This document shows, one piece after another, positions 44,471-56,699 of a stretch of 64,000 nt of DNA; position 1 is the stretch's first letter, and each line of letters starts with the position of its first letter. The notes under the pieces were generated by a model, which saw nothing but the letters and a program-made list of their open reading frames with translations, made no database searches and was not told where the DNA came from. The DNA lies in the NCBI GenBank assembly GCA_017893485.1, contig CM030364.1:37828038-37892037 (forward strand). The letters run 5' to 3'. Source of the stretch: Hemerocallis citrina. Lineage: Eukaryota; Streptophyta; Magnoliopsida; Asparagales; Asphodelaceae. The translations under genes were made by a program, and so were the position numbers.

Positions 44471-47400
44471 ATATTTCAAGCTTCCAAACATACATAAGCA
44501 TTACAAATTCCAACTTCATGTTATAACATGTTATAATCTAATAATTCCTCTAATTAGCATTTTATTTCCCTCCAATATCGTACAAACGCCCTAGCAAAAT
44601 TTCGGATTGAAACTGATTTTCTAACTATGAGAAGTCTTACTTCAAAACTCCTATCTTTTCAATTCTTCTCCATTTCGGTCCAATTCACTTTTCTATAAAA
44701 TAAAGATATAATAAACTCAATTATATGTAAATAAATCCTAAAAATTGCATAAAATGTGTAAAAACATATATTTTAAGATTTTATAAAAATAACAGGCGCT
44801 ACATTAACTCAACAATATGCAATACAAATTCAACCCCGCATGTTATAATATAATCACATAACATAGATATTACATGGAATGTCTCAACAATAACCAACAA
44901 CTGGAAAGAAACAAACTTCAGGTCAACAAAGCCCAATACACAAAGTATGATAATAACAATAATGCTGGAATTTAAATGACACGGACAAGACAATTATTAT
45001 GGGCCAATAATTCGGCTCCAATCCATATAAGGTCCGCTCACTAAGTCCTTCAGGCAATTTTTAGAGTGGGGGAAATGTCTGTTAGAGCAAGTCATAGACA
45101 TCAAGTAGTACAAGCAAGGAACAATAAAATAGGATATGTAAATATCAATGAACGAGGAACAAGTACTATATCTACTGTCAATGAAATTATCGATAATGAG
45201 GCAAGGTCTATAGTCAACATTTTAACGAGTAAAAATACAATAAAACAAGATTCAAGTCGGTAACAATAATCGAGATCAATGCAGTGTCAATCCTAGATCT
45301 CTCATTTTTTATTATCTTATCTAATGCACGTAGTACTGTGTCCCATACCACAGGTTCAGTGCATACAAGCAGTGAATGTTTAGACTATAATGGTGAACTC
45401 TACAGATCATGTACTCGATACAATAACAGTAATGATAATCCACAATCCACGATCCATAACAAGAATTTATTCACAGTACGATACAAGATAACAGAACTGA
45501 CCCTTATACCCTGGCTTATTATTAATTTATTGACATGAAACATGAACGTGCAATCAATGGAATAAGTATCAAAAACGATATGAACGATGTATCAAGGATT
45601 TTACAATGACGATATGTAGTGCAATGCAAGGTTTAAATAATTTACAATCAACATGAAGAATGCAATTTATGGAAAGCAAGACGTTGTTGTACAAAAGTCG
45701 ACTTTCCTACTGCTACGGGGAAGCGAATCAGATTCCGATAGAGATTCTAGAAACTAGACTCTCTTCCAGTTCTGATGTATATTCACACAATACATTATAA
45801 TCATAGTAACTAGATGGAAAGTTCTATTCTTTACTGGTTTCATGTTCAAGCATCAAGTTAGGATCAAATTCTTATATATAAAAGTTGGTTGGAAAAATCA
45901 TTTAAAAATCTGATAAAAATAATATCTTAGTTCTCAATAGGGTTTATTAGCAATAAAATTAATCTCAAACCTAAAATCTTAATTCAACCTACTGTTTCAA
46001 TTAATTAAACATAACGATGTAATTTTAGACTGTATTATGGAACTCAGACGTTGCTCCACGAGAATCTGAATATCTCGCAATCCGTAGGTCGGATCGCTAA
46101 ATCGTTAGATAGTCTAGATTCCAGACACATAGGGCTACAACTCTTATTTAATGTGTTTATTTTATATTAACAATAAAAAGGTCAAAAGGTTGGTTATTTA
46201 CTGAACTAGTGATCTGGCAGCGATCTAGGGCCATATTCTTGAATGCATAACTGGTGTAGAAAAATTTAATTAATTTTATAAAAATATTAAGGTTACACCT
46301 AATCATGAATAGTAGCACCCTGATAAATTTCAAGTCCTTATTCTACTGTTGACCTGATATTTTAATTAATTAATTGTGCCGATATGCTACAAAACAGTAA
46401 TCTGGAAATTAGAAACCTAACAGTACTAAAAATACAATAACTTGCAGTTTATGAATCGTAATCTAGATCTGTAAAAAGTTCTGGAAATAGATTCAAATGG
46501 CTACACTTATTATTTACAAAGTTCTACCTAATATAAATGCAATTAGGTCAAAATCTCAAAACAACATGAAATAAGAAGCATACCAGCAAGTTGATTAATT
46601 ATTAATTAGCAACCACGATGTGCGCATGCATGTAACTTTATGGCAACAATTAACAGTATTCATTGTGGTGGAATTCTACTATTAACAAGATAACACAACA
46701 TGAATATCATATCCAATCGAAACAAGCATTCAATCATCACTCTATATGTATGTTTCTAATCTATGTATTCGTGAGGTGTATGCATATGACGATATATAAC
46801 AAGGCTTGGGTTTGAATCAAGGGGATATCACGAAAAGAGAACTACTACTTGGTTTCGCCGATGAATCCGTGGTAGTCTTCTTGAAGGGTATCAAACAATT
46901 ACGATACGATAATGAAATAGAACTACTTGCAGAATTCAAACAATTTCTTGAACAAAACAACGAATTAGTTCAAGAGAGACTTGCATTTTTATGCGACGAT
47001 TTCAATAATAAGAGAATAACAGGAACAAGAGTCTCAATGGTAACACGTGCAAACCATGTACACAACAATCACGTGCTAAACACGACAACAGCAGCACAAC
47101 ACAAGAGCGACAGTAAGGTGGTGGTCGCTGGTGTTGCGATGGAGGCAGAAAGTGACGGGCCACAGTCGATGGGGAGTTGACGGCAGGACTGGAGGCAAAG
47201 TGGAGTGACTGTGGGGTCGACAACAAATGCGAGGTCGATGGCGTAGTGCGGTAGTGGTTGCTGTAAGTCAAGGCAGGGCGGTGATCGAGGGTGTTGATAG
47301 GGTGCAGGCGGTTGCGGGACAGGGATGCAGTCAATGGAGGAGTCAATGGGGTGGACTGCGGTGGTGGGGATGCAACAGTAGGTAGCAGGGGCTTCGATGG

Positions 47401-48234
47401 GTTCAGTTGGCGAAGTCGCTAGCGGAGACTGGGGCGACATAGGCGGTGGTGAGTGGGCTTGGGGGTCGACTGTGGGATGCAGGCAACGGAGGAGGGTTGG
47501 TGGTTCGGAGGTGCAACTTCGAGACAGCGGGAGGCATGGGATGCTTTCGATGGTCGGAGACAGGGCCCTTGGGGTGGTGATGATGGAGATGATAAGGGCG
47601 GCGACTGGGGGACAGGGCGGTGGTTATGAAGATGATGGCGGAAAGGGGGTAAGGGTGCAACGGGATGGTGGGTCGATGAGGGGGGCGTCGATTAGGTTTT
47701 GGGAGAAAGGAAAAAAAAATAGGGGAGAAGAAGAGTGAGGAGAGGGAGAAAGTGATGATTAATAATAGGATTTAATTTAATAAATATGGATGATGAAGGA
47801 GGGAATTAGTAGGTTAATTGAGAGATTTGGGGGGTATTTGTTAGGATTTAGAGGAATGAGGTAGTGGTGAGGCAGTAAAGTAGGGAATCATGGAGATATT
47901 GCAGGGGGGGTGGACGTTGAGTGGTGTTTGATCTGGTAAATTGGCAGATAATAGGAGAATTGGGTTAACGAGTTTGCATGTTTGGGTTAGGATCCAACAA
48001 GGAATAATAGATTAATTAATGAGTTAAATTGAAAGAAACCAAATGAAATAATGTAATAGATGGATCAAACACCTCATACACAAATAAATAGAGTGTAGAA
48101 GGATCTCAGGTTCAACACTGAAACTAAAATGGATTGAAAGAAGATGAATAACAAAAATTTATCAAAAATAACAGATTACAGGAATGAGAATTACAAAAAA
48201 GAAAATCCGAAAAAAATCAGAAACAGGAGTTACA

Positions 48235-48250
48235 AATCCTACCCACCTTA
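48235..48250 (-). other. Polypurine tract of the chromovirus
   Basis: The minus strand reads TAAGGTGGGTAGGATT directly before the LTR start TGTAACTCC. This fixes the LTR to its right edge at 48234 and its orientation as minus. Confidence 0.75.
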
Positions 48251-48329
48251 CAAGAAGAATTTCGTCATCGAAATTCATGCAGGCGGGTCATAGAAAAACC
48301 CAGAGAAAAGGAAAAAGAAACAAACAAAA

Positions 48330-48621
48330 AAAATATACTCGAAGAGATGAGGGAACTTCTTCCGGATTTCCTCCTCCAGTTCCCAAGTCGACTCACCGGG
48401 GAGTGAGAATTTCAAGAAACCCGAACAAGCTTGATGACTTTATTCTTTAGGAATTTCTCATTCCTGTCCAAGATAGAGATTGGTCGAATCTCGCATGATA
48501 AGTCTGGTCTCACAGACAACTCCGAGTAGTCAATCACATGACTGTTGTCCCTGATGTACTTCATGAGCAGGGAGACATGGACCACATCTTGGACTCCAGA
48601 CAAGGCCGGTGGCAATGCGAG
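48330..48621 (-). pseudogene. Chromovirus pol C-terminus (integrase end/chromodomain fragment)
   Basis: Minus-strand frame LALPPALSGVQDVVHVSLLM, followed by DLSCEIRPISILDRNEKFL and, after a short lapse, GESTWELEEEIRKKFPHLFE. This is the integrase C-terminal and chromodomain-like end typical of Tekay/Del-type chromoviruses. The core W-NH-segment is damaged. It breaks off exactly where the inverted LTR pair begins. The rest of the polyprotein is outside this window or lost. Confidence 0.8.
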
Positions 48622-51600
48622 TGTAACGCCCCGTAATTTTTAAATCAATTTATTTAATTATTTTGAATTTTTATAAAATTGATATTTTTACACGTGCAAA
48701 TATTTTTTAGGTGCCAATTACTTTTGAATTACGGAATAAATTTTATTATTTATAATTGAGTATATTCTAAATTTTGGGATTTTTCTGAATAAAGAAACTA
48801 TTTTTGTAAGTACTTTGAAAGAAAAAAAGGTTTTTGTGCAAAATACCGTTTGGAGGCAAAATTTGAATTCAAAAATTTGGTTGGGCTATTTAGGTGGGCC
48901 ATTTTTGATAGGAGAGAGATTGGGTGGAGAGATTTTATCCCCCTAATTTGATTTGATTTGATATGATTTTATTGAGTATATATATATTTATGCAATTTTG
49001 GGATTGTTGGGACTTTATTGCAATTTTTTTTCTTGAGAAATAAAAAGTCAGAATTTATTTGGAAAATATAATATTTATTAGTAGATAGTAATTCTAAATT
49101 TTCTGGATTTTTTTGAATAGTTTATGACATATTTGCAAATATTTCAAAGTGAATGATTTTTTTTTTGTAAAATTTCCACCAGGAGGCAAATTTTTGAAAA
49201 CTAAAATTCTGGGCTGTAGCGAGGGCCGGCAAGATTGGAGGAGTTAGGGGGTTATATTTTTATTTGAGTTAACTAATTAAATTGGAAAAATCTATACATG
49301 TAAAAGTATATTTTCTTGAGGTTCTTTTTTTTTGGTAAAATCTTCGTATAAACCCTAGAGAGGAGTCCCAGCCTATATTAACAGCAGCAATAGCCACCCT
49401 CCTCTGTGGTGAATTTTTTTTAATCCTTTTTATTATTTCTTGGAGTTTTGGAGGCCTGAATTTCTCAATTTTCAAGGAGGAGGAGAAGCTTTTCTTTTCT
49501 TATTATTAATATCTTTCAATTGGTCTTTTTTGGGGTGGGTCATCTTCCAACTTTGTTGATGTGTTTTTTTTTCCTTTCTCATGAACAATATACGATCATG
49601 CTAGGGTTTAGATTTTTGTGAGATTATGATTATATTGGCATGAATATGATGTTTGTTTATGAATTGATTGTAGAGATAAATTATTAGATAAGGATGGTTT
49701 ATTAATATGAGAAAAATCAAATCTTGATGGCATGATACTCTTATTTTAATTCTCATTTGAATGATGAATATTTTGATGCATGAAAGATCATGTTTTATTT
49801 GCGGAAATTTATTTTAATGAATACATGTATTATTGCGGATGATTAGAGTTGTCAAAAGTTCTAAATATTCATGTTGATCTAAAATAGGTTGTTCTTGAAT
49901 AATGGGGTTTTGCACGCATTAAAGATCAAATTCTAATGGTAGAAAGAGATCTAATGAATCTATGTGGTATTGTTGATGTGTGGATCTATATGCATGATTA
50001 AAGAACATGTTTTGAATAATTAAAAGACGAAATTTTTGTGAGTTACTCGTTGTTTTGAGATAAATTTATGATGAAACAAAAAATTGAGTTTTGGTTGAGT
50101 TTCGAAATTGTTAAATTTCAGATTTTTGTTGAATCTGGTTCCAAGTTTTTGATATATTCAAACATTTTTTTGAAGGAAATAAATCTATGTTTCGGGAGAT
50201 TAAATTCTTAGTTTTGAGGGGCTATTTATTTCAGTTTTTAGAGACGAAAACTTTGAGTTTTAAAGGGATATTTTTCAAATTCTAAAAGAGGCAAGTTTCA
50301 GATTTTACGAAAAGTACGAGTTTCAATTTATTGATGATTTGGGGCTTCTATTTTCGTGTGAATGGATTATAAATTTGGCAACGAATTCTATGTTTATGGA
50401 GTAAATATAAACTAAATTTTCCAGAATTTAATATTCACTTTTAAATGGACTGTTCTTAAGGATAATGAGGTATAACTTTCAGATTTTGGTTAAAAGATAG
50501 TTTTCATAATTTGTTGAATATAAACCCTTTAAATTAATTTTTTTTATTCCAGATTTTTATGGTGAATTCTTTGATATGTGCTAGATTTAACTCAAATTTT
50601 CCAGAATTTAATATTCATTTTTGAATGGACTATTCTTAAGGATAAGAAGATATAACTTTTAGATTTTGGATAAAAGATAGTTTTCAGAATTTGTTGAATA
50701 TAAACCCTTTAAATTAATTTGTTTGAATCCACCTTTTTATGGTGAATTCTATGATATGTGCTGGATTTAAATTAGTTTTTCCAAATTTAATAATAATTTT
50801 GGAGTGTACTGTTTTGAAGAACAAATTCATATAACTTTCAAATTTTGGTGGAAATCTAGTTCAATTTTCGATATATTCACGTAATGGTTTGGGGAAAATA
50901 AATCTATATTTTTGTAGATGAAATTCTCAGTTTTGAAGGGTTAAATGTTTCATTTTTGAAGAATAATTATTTCAGAATTTTAAGAGTTATTTTCAATTAT
51001 AAAGAGGTGTAAATTTCAGATTCTGGAAACTATAAAATTTCAGATTTTGGGGATGAGATCCCATATATTTAAGAGATATGTTTCAGTTGAGATTGAATGA
51101 ATTTATAGTTGTTGAACTTTACGAATGAATGGGAAGTGATATTCAAAAGCTTAAGTTTAAAGAATTTTTGCAAGTTGAATTTGTTTCCATATGTGAAAGA
51201 ATATTTTGTATTATTGAACCAAGTTGGGTTTGATTTGAGATTAGGGTTATGTTGTGGACCCTAGGAAGTTAGTTAGGGATTTTTGTGTTGTGAGCACTAG
51301 AGGTTGAGTAGGACCCAAAATTACCGGCAGTGAATTAATTGATTGTGGGAATTGGCCAGGAAGGGCTAGTGTTCCTACTTTGTAGGTTTAAGTCCTGTAG
51401 GGTAGAGCTAGCTCTAGGTGGCTCAGGTAACTTATATGTATGCATAAGGACATGCACTAGATGGTGATATGATGAAATAAGAGCAAACGTGAGTTATGGA
51501 CTCCAGGATGATCCGCGGAGTGAGATAATCTCCAGTATTCCGGAACGATGGATGAAATAGGACACATGATGATCCACGGAGTGGGATTGATCTCCAGTAT

Positions 51601-52383
51601 TCTGGGACGAGAGCGACACACATGGGATATTTGTGCAGTGAGAGCTCCAGAATGACCAGCGGAGTGAGACAGTCCCCAGTATTCCGAAATGATGGATGAA
51701 ATAGGCCACAGAATAATCCACGGAGTGAGATTGATCTCCAGTATTCCAAGGGCGAGAGCCAATACTTGCAAAATGTCTAAATCTCGTAGTAGTCATGGTA
51801 GTAGGTTGCATAACAAGGGATTGAACCCTATAAAGCGGAGAACGATAAGAGTTTGCATCGGACCTATGTAGAATGTGATGCGTAGAATCCAACAAGTATG
51901 CATTAGAAATCATCGTGTGCATTGTGTTTTCTTGAACATTGTTTTAATGCATTTCTCTTTTGTTTTTTTGACATGCACTCAGTATAGTTCGACTTGTTGT
52001 TTATTGAATCTTTCATTATTATTTCATTTCATGTTATGCGGAAAGTTTGTGATTGTGAGACTTTGAAAGGTTGCTATTACTATAGTATTGCGTCAGTTGC
52101 CTTCAACTGACGTGTCCACGCTTAAGTTTATTTTGCAGGATTTGCAAGTGAGTTGCCCAAGTAAAGTGGAAACTTGGATTTGAGATGATTAAAGTTTAAG
52201 TGTTGGGTTGTGTTGTAATAAATGTATTTAATTTTTCTGCTCTGCAAATGTAAGAAAGAATTGTTGTAATAAAAGGTTTTAATTTTTTCCTATATTTGAT
52301 ACTGTGTTTGGATTACATTGAAGTTGATTCTGGAAATTGTGTCACATTTCTAATTTTATTTATTAGAAATTCAGTGCGCTACA
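48622..52383 (+). repeat. LTR 'a' of an inverted LTR pair (3.76 kb)
   Basis: Starts TGTAACGCCCCGTAATTT and ends AGTGCGCTACA. It aligns over most of its length with the reverse complement of 52427-55867 (for example TTTCCAGAATTTAATATTCA near 50415 and its complement near 54565). No coding domain. It carries about three ~181-bp tandem units (50410-50960) and a ~180-bp duplicated block with CTCCAGTATTC words (51490-51780). Its right edge does not adjoin its own primer site. Confidence 0.85.
49371..49380 (+). promoter_or_regulatory. Probable TATA box in LTR 'a'
   Basis: GCCTATATTAACAGCAGCAA precedes a GC-richer leader-like stretch. The equivalent word (CTAATATAGG on the plus strand, near 55449) is kept in the inverted copy. 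Confidence 0.45.
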
Positions 52384-52410
52384 GAGTATTTGAATGATTA
52401 AGTATTCAGG

Positions 52411-52422
52411 GCTCTGATACCA
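52411..52422 (-). other. tRNA-Met primer-binding site of LTR 'b'
   Basis: On the minus strand LTR b ends ...GGGGCACTACA and, after AGTT, TGGTATCAGAGC follows, complementary to initiator tRNA-Met. Only about 27 further bases of internal sequence remain before LTR a begins in the opposite orientation. Confidence 0.8.
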
Positions 52423-52426
52423 AACT

Positions 52427-55400
52427 TGTAGTGCCCCGAATTTCCAATAAATAAAATTAGAAATAAGTGGCACAATTTCCAGAATCAACTTCAATGTAAT
52501 CCAAACACATTATCAATTATAGGAAAAAATTAAAAACTTTTTATTACATTAGTTCTTTCTTACATTTGCATAGCGAAAAATTAATTTCATTTATTACAAC
52601 ACAACCCAACACTTAAACTTTAATCATCTCAAATCCAAGCTTCTACTTTACTTGCGCAACTCACTTGCAAATTTTGCAAAATAAACTGAAGAGTGGGCAC
52701 GTCAGTTGAAGGCAGCTGACGCAATACTATAGTAATAGCAACCTTCCAAAGTCTCACAATCACAAACTTGCCACATAACATGAAATGAAATAACAATGAA
52801 AGATTCAATAAACAACATGTGAAACTATACTAAGTAAGTGTGTGTCAGAAAAAAACAAAAAGAAAAATGCATTCAAACAATGTTCAAGAAAATACAATGC
52901 ACACGATAATTTCTAATGCATACTTTTCGGATTCTATGCATCCATTCTACATAGGTCCGGTGCAAGCCCTTATCGTTCTCCACTTTATGGGGTTCAGTCC
53001 TTCGTTATACAACCTATTTCCATGACTACTACGAGATTTAGACATTTTACAAGTATTGGCTCTCGCCCTTAGAATACTGAAGACCAATCCCACTCCGTGG
53101 ATCATTCTGTGGCCTATTTCATCAATCGTCCTGGAATACTGGGGATTGTTTCTCCTAGGTCATTCTGGAGCCCTCACTGCACAAATATCCCATGAGCATC
53201 GCTCTCATCACGAAATACTAGAGATCAATCTCACTCCGTGGATCATTCTGTGGCCTATTTCATCCATCGTCCCGGAATACTGGGGATTATCTCACTCCGT
53301 GGATGATCTTGGAGTCCATAACTCACATTTGCTCTTATTTCATCATTTCACAATTTTGTGTCTGTCTTTATGCATACATATAAGTAACCTAAGCCACATA
53401 GAGCTAGCTCAACCCTACCAGACTTAAACCCACAAAAATAGGAACACTAGCCCTTCCTGGCCAATTTCCACAATCAATAATCCACTGCTGGTAATTATGG
53501 GTCCTGCTTAACCTCTAGTGCTCAGAACACAAAAATCCTAAACTGACTTCCTAGGTTCCACCACATAACCCTAATCTCAAATCAAACCCAACTTGGTTCA
53601 AGAATATAAAATACTTTTCATATATAGAAATAAATTCAACTTACGGAAATTCTTTAAACTCGACCTTTTGAATCTCACTTTCCATTCATTCGTAAACTTC
53701 AATTAATTCAACTATAATTTCATTAAATTTCAACTGAAACAAATTTCTTAAATATATGGGATCTCATTCCCAAAATCTGAAATTTTATAGTTTCCAAAAT
53801 CTGAAATTTACACATTTGTAAAACTGAAAATAACTCCTAAAATTTTGAAATAATTATCCTTTAAACTGAAGCATATATCCTTAAAAACTGAGAATTTCAT
53901 CTACAAAAATATAGATTTATTTCCCCCAAAAAATTACTTGAATATATCGAAAATTGAAACTAGAATTTCACCAAAATCTAAAAATTACATGATTTCATTC
54001 TTCAAACAGTACACTCAAAAATCAATATTAAATTCTAGAAAAAATTAACTTAAATCCAGCACAAAATAAGGAACTCACCATAAAAGTTTGGACTGAAACA
54101 AATTAAATTAAAGGGGTTAAATTCAATAAATTCTGAAAACTATCTTTTATCGAAAATCTGAAAGTTATACCTTTTTATCCTTAAGAGCAGTCCATTCAAA
54201 AATAAATATTAAATTCTGAAAAAATTAATTTAAATTCAGCACATATCAAGAAACTCACTATAAAAATCTGGACTCAAATAAATTAATTTAAAGGGTTTAT
54301 ATTCAACAAATACTGAAAACTATCTTTTATCCAAAATCTGAAAGTTATACCTTCTTGTATTTAAGAACACTCTATTCAGAAATAAATATTAAATTCTGAA
54401 AAAATTAATTTAAATCCAGAACATATCAATGAACTCACCATAAAAATTTGGACTCAAAAAAATTAATTTAAAGGGTTTAAATTCAACAAATTCCGAAAAC
54501 TATCTTTTATCCAAAAATCTGAAAGTGTTATACCTTCTTATCTTTAAGAGCAGTCCATTTAAAAGTGAATATTAAATTCTGGAAATTTAGTTTATATTTA
54601 CTCCATAAAGATAATTTTTTTTGCCAAATTTATAATCCATTCGCACGAAATAGAAGCCCCAAATCATCAATAAACTGAAACTCATACTTTCCTCCTAATC
54701 TGAAACTTGCCTATTTCATTTCGTCTCTAAAAACTGAAGTAAATAGTCCCTCAAAACGTAGATTTATGTTCCTCATAACATTATTTAAATTTATCAAAAT
54801 TTCATCTTTTAATTATTCAAACATGTTCTTTAATCATACATATAGATCTACACATCTACAACAACATATAGATTTGTTAGATCTAATTCTACAAACAAAA
54901 TTGGATCTTTCTTGCATAGAAGATTTTCACTATTCAAGAACAACTTATTTTAGATCAACATGAATTTTTAGATCGTATGACAACTCTAATCATCAACAAT
55001 AATACATGGGTTCAAATAAATTTCCACAAATAAGACATGATCTTTCATACATCAAATACTCATTATTGAAAAGAGAATCAACATAAGAGCATCATGCCAT
55101 CAAGATTTAATTTTTATCATATTAATAGACAAATTTTATCCAACAATTCATCTCTACATTCATCTCATCAACAAAACATCATGTTCATGCTAATATAATC
55201 ATAATCTCACAAAATCTAAACTCTAGCATGATTCTATATTGTTCATGTGAAAAAGAAAAAAAAACATATCAAGAGAGTTGGAAGATTACCCACCACAAAG
55301 AAGATCAATTGAAAGAAAATAATAATAAGAAAAGAAAAGCTCATTCTCTTCCTTGTGAAAATTGAGAGATTCAAGCCTCCAAACTCCTAGAAAATAATAA

Positions 55401-55867
55401 AGCAAAAATTTTTTTGTTTACCAAAGTGGAGGGCGGCTGCCGCTGCTGCTAATATAGGCCGAGACTCCTCTCTAGGGTTCATACGAAGATTTTACAAAAA
55501 GGTCCCTTAAGGAAAAAAAAAATATTTTTTGCATGTATAGATATTTCAAATTTAATTAGTTAAATAAAATCAAGTCAAAATAAATCCTAACCCCCTAAGG
55601 CCCTAACACCTCCAATCTGGCCGGCCTCCACTATAGCCTAGAAATAAATTTTCAAAAGATTTGACTCTGAGTGACAATTTTACAAAAAAAGGTCATTCAC
55701 TTTGAAATATTTACAAATATGCCATCTATTATTCATAAAAATCCAGAAAATTTAGAATTACTATCTACTAATAAATATTAGGCTTTCCAAATATTTTTTC
55801 TGAATTTTTTACTTCCAATAAAAATTTTGTAATAAAGTTCCCAACAATCCCAAAATTGCATATATAT
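52427..55867 (-). repeat. LTR 'b', inverted relative to LTR 'a', truncated by element C
   Basis: Reverse-complement copy of 48990-52383 with about 10% differences by eye and at least four ~181-bp tandem units (about 54030-54600), one more than LTR a. It is cut at a TA tract by element C, so about 370 bp of the LTR start is missing here. Confidence 0.85.
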
Positions 55868-56005
55868 GGGTTTTGCTCAGTTGAAAACGGGTTCGTTTTC
55901 AACAGGTTGGAAAACGAACATCTCAGCCGTCCGATCTGCCTTGATCATGATAAGCAGATCAGATCTGGACCCGTTAAACATCCCACTAACGAAGTGAAAA
56001 GCGGA
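55868..56005 (+). repeat. Terminal region of element C
   Basis: Contains a 10-bp-stem hairpin GTTGAAAACG-GGTT-CGTTTTCAAC, then GCCGTCCGATCTGCCTTGAT and GCAGATCAGATC. The GCTCAGTTG start and the GAGGGGTAA word downstream match the MULE A terminus. Confidence 0.65.
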
Positions 56006-56092
56006 GGGGTAATTTCGTCAATTCACGCCAAAAAATATTTGGGACTTAGCGTTTTTTGGGCGTGGAGTTTTTTTTGTCCAAAAAATGTTTGA

Positions 56093-56165
56093 GACAACGG
56101 CCTAGGTTGTTTTTTTTATAAAAAATTTCAACTTAGGCCGTTGTTGGGAACAACGGCCTAAGTAT
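56093..56165. repeat. Terminal-side hairpins of element C
   Basis: TTAGGCCGTTGTTGGGAACAACGGCCTAA at about 56134-56162 is a perfect hairpin with a 5-base loop. A second, split copy precedes it (ACAACGGCCTAGGTTGT). Confidence 0.75.
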
Positions 56166-56169
56166 GTAT

Positions 56170-56699
56170 AAGTATTTTTCCAAACACTTGTACATACTCA
56201 GATCTTCATCTCCCTCACTTCATCACAAACACTATCTCTCTTTCTCTCGAGCTCCCGAAACCCATCCCCAAACCCTAGTTCACTCTCCCAACCCCTTTGG
56301 CATCGATTTCTTTGCCTTCTCGATCTCCGTCCATTGTGGAAAGCTCCTTATCTCTCTCTTCCTCTCCCCAATACAGCAAACCCTAACTTCACATCCAAAT
56401 TCCCAAATCATCTAAACCCTAGCACAAATTGTCTTTCTTTGTCTACAACCGCGTGCAGCGGCTTCTCACATCTTCGCCAACTCTCTATCACTCTCTCTTT
56501 GGACCAAGTATTTTCTTAATTCCAATTTACTATAATGAACTCTTTGAATTTATTGATTTTTTTTCAATTTTGGAGTTGGTTTTTTTGGTATTATGCGTAG
56601 TAGTGTAGTCTGTAATTTATAGAGTATATAATTAGCTTTGATCATGTATGTTGTATACATTTTGTTGACATTTTCGTAGATGTAGTGGTAGTTGTAGTG
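56170..56699 (+). promoter_or_regulatory. CT-rich leader of element C
   Basis: CTCTCT-rich sequence with AAACCCTAG words runs to about 56510. It resembles the leaders of A and B in composition and position. AT-rich sequence then leads to the foldback modules. Open frames at 56164-56519 lack any domain. Confidence 0.45.

Larger units (their letters stand above)
40322..44803 (+). mobile_element. Solo LTR, 4.48 kb, nested in the chromovirus LTR
   Basis: Begins TGTAACACCCAAATTTT, ends AACAGGCGCTACA, and is flanked by the 5-bp duplication TTAAC (40317-40321, 44804-44808). It has no internal copy of its ends and no coding domain. Its ends resemble those of the LTR pair at 48622-55867 (TGTAACGCCCC... 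and GCGCTACA), so it belongs to a related family; orientation follows from that match. Confidence 0.85.
40230..48621 (-). mobile_element. 3' end of a chromovirus-type Ty3/gypsy element (LTR plus pol end)
   Basis: From right to left (minus strand): a pol C-terminus (48621-48330), a polypurine tract (48250-48235), then an LTR starting TGTAACTCCTG at 48234 and ending GGGCGTGACA at 40230. The LTR is about 3.5 kb once the nested solo LTR is removed. The upstream part of the element is cut off by the inverted LTR pair at 48622. The possible target duplication CACCG (40225-40229) cannot be checked at the other end. Confidence 0.8.

Noticed and set aside
46806..47180. A 124-codon frame with a protein-like composition
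   Set aside because: It lies inside the chromovirus LTR, is absent from the two sister LTR copies and has no recognised domain.
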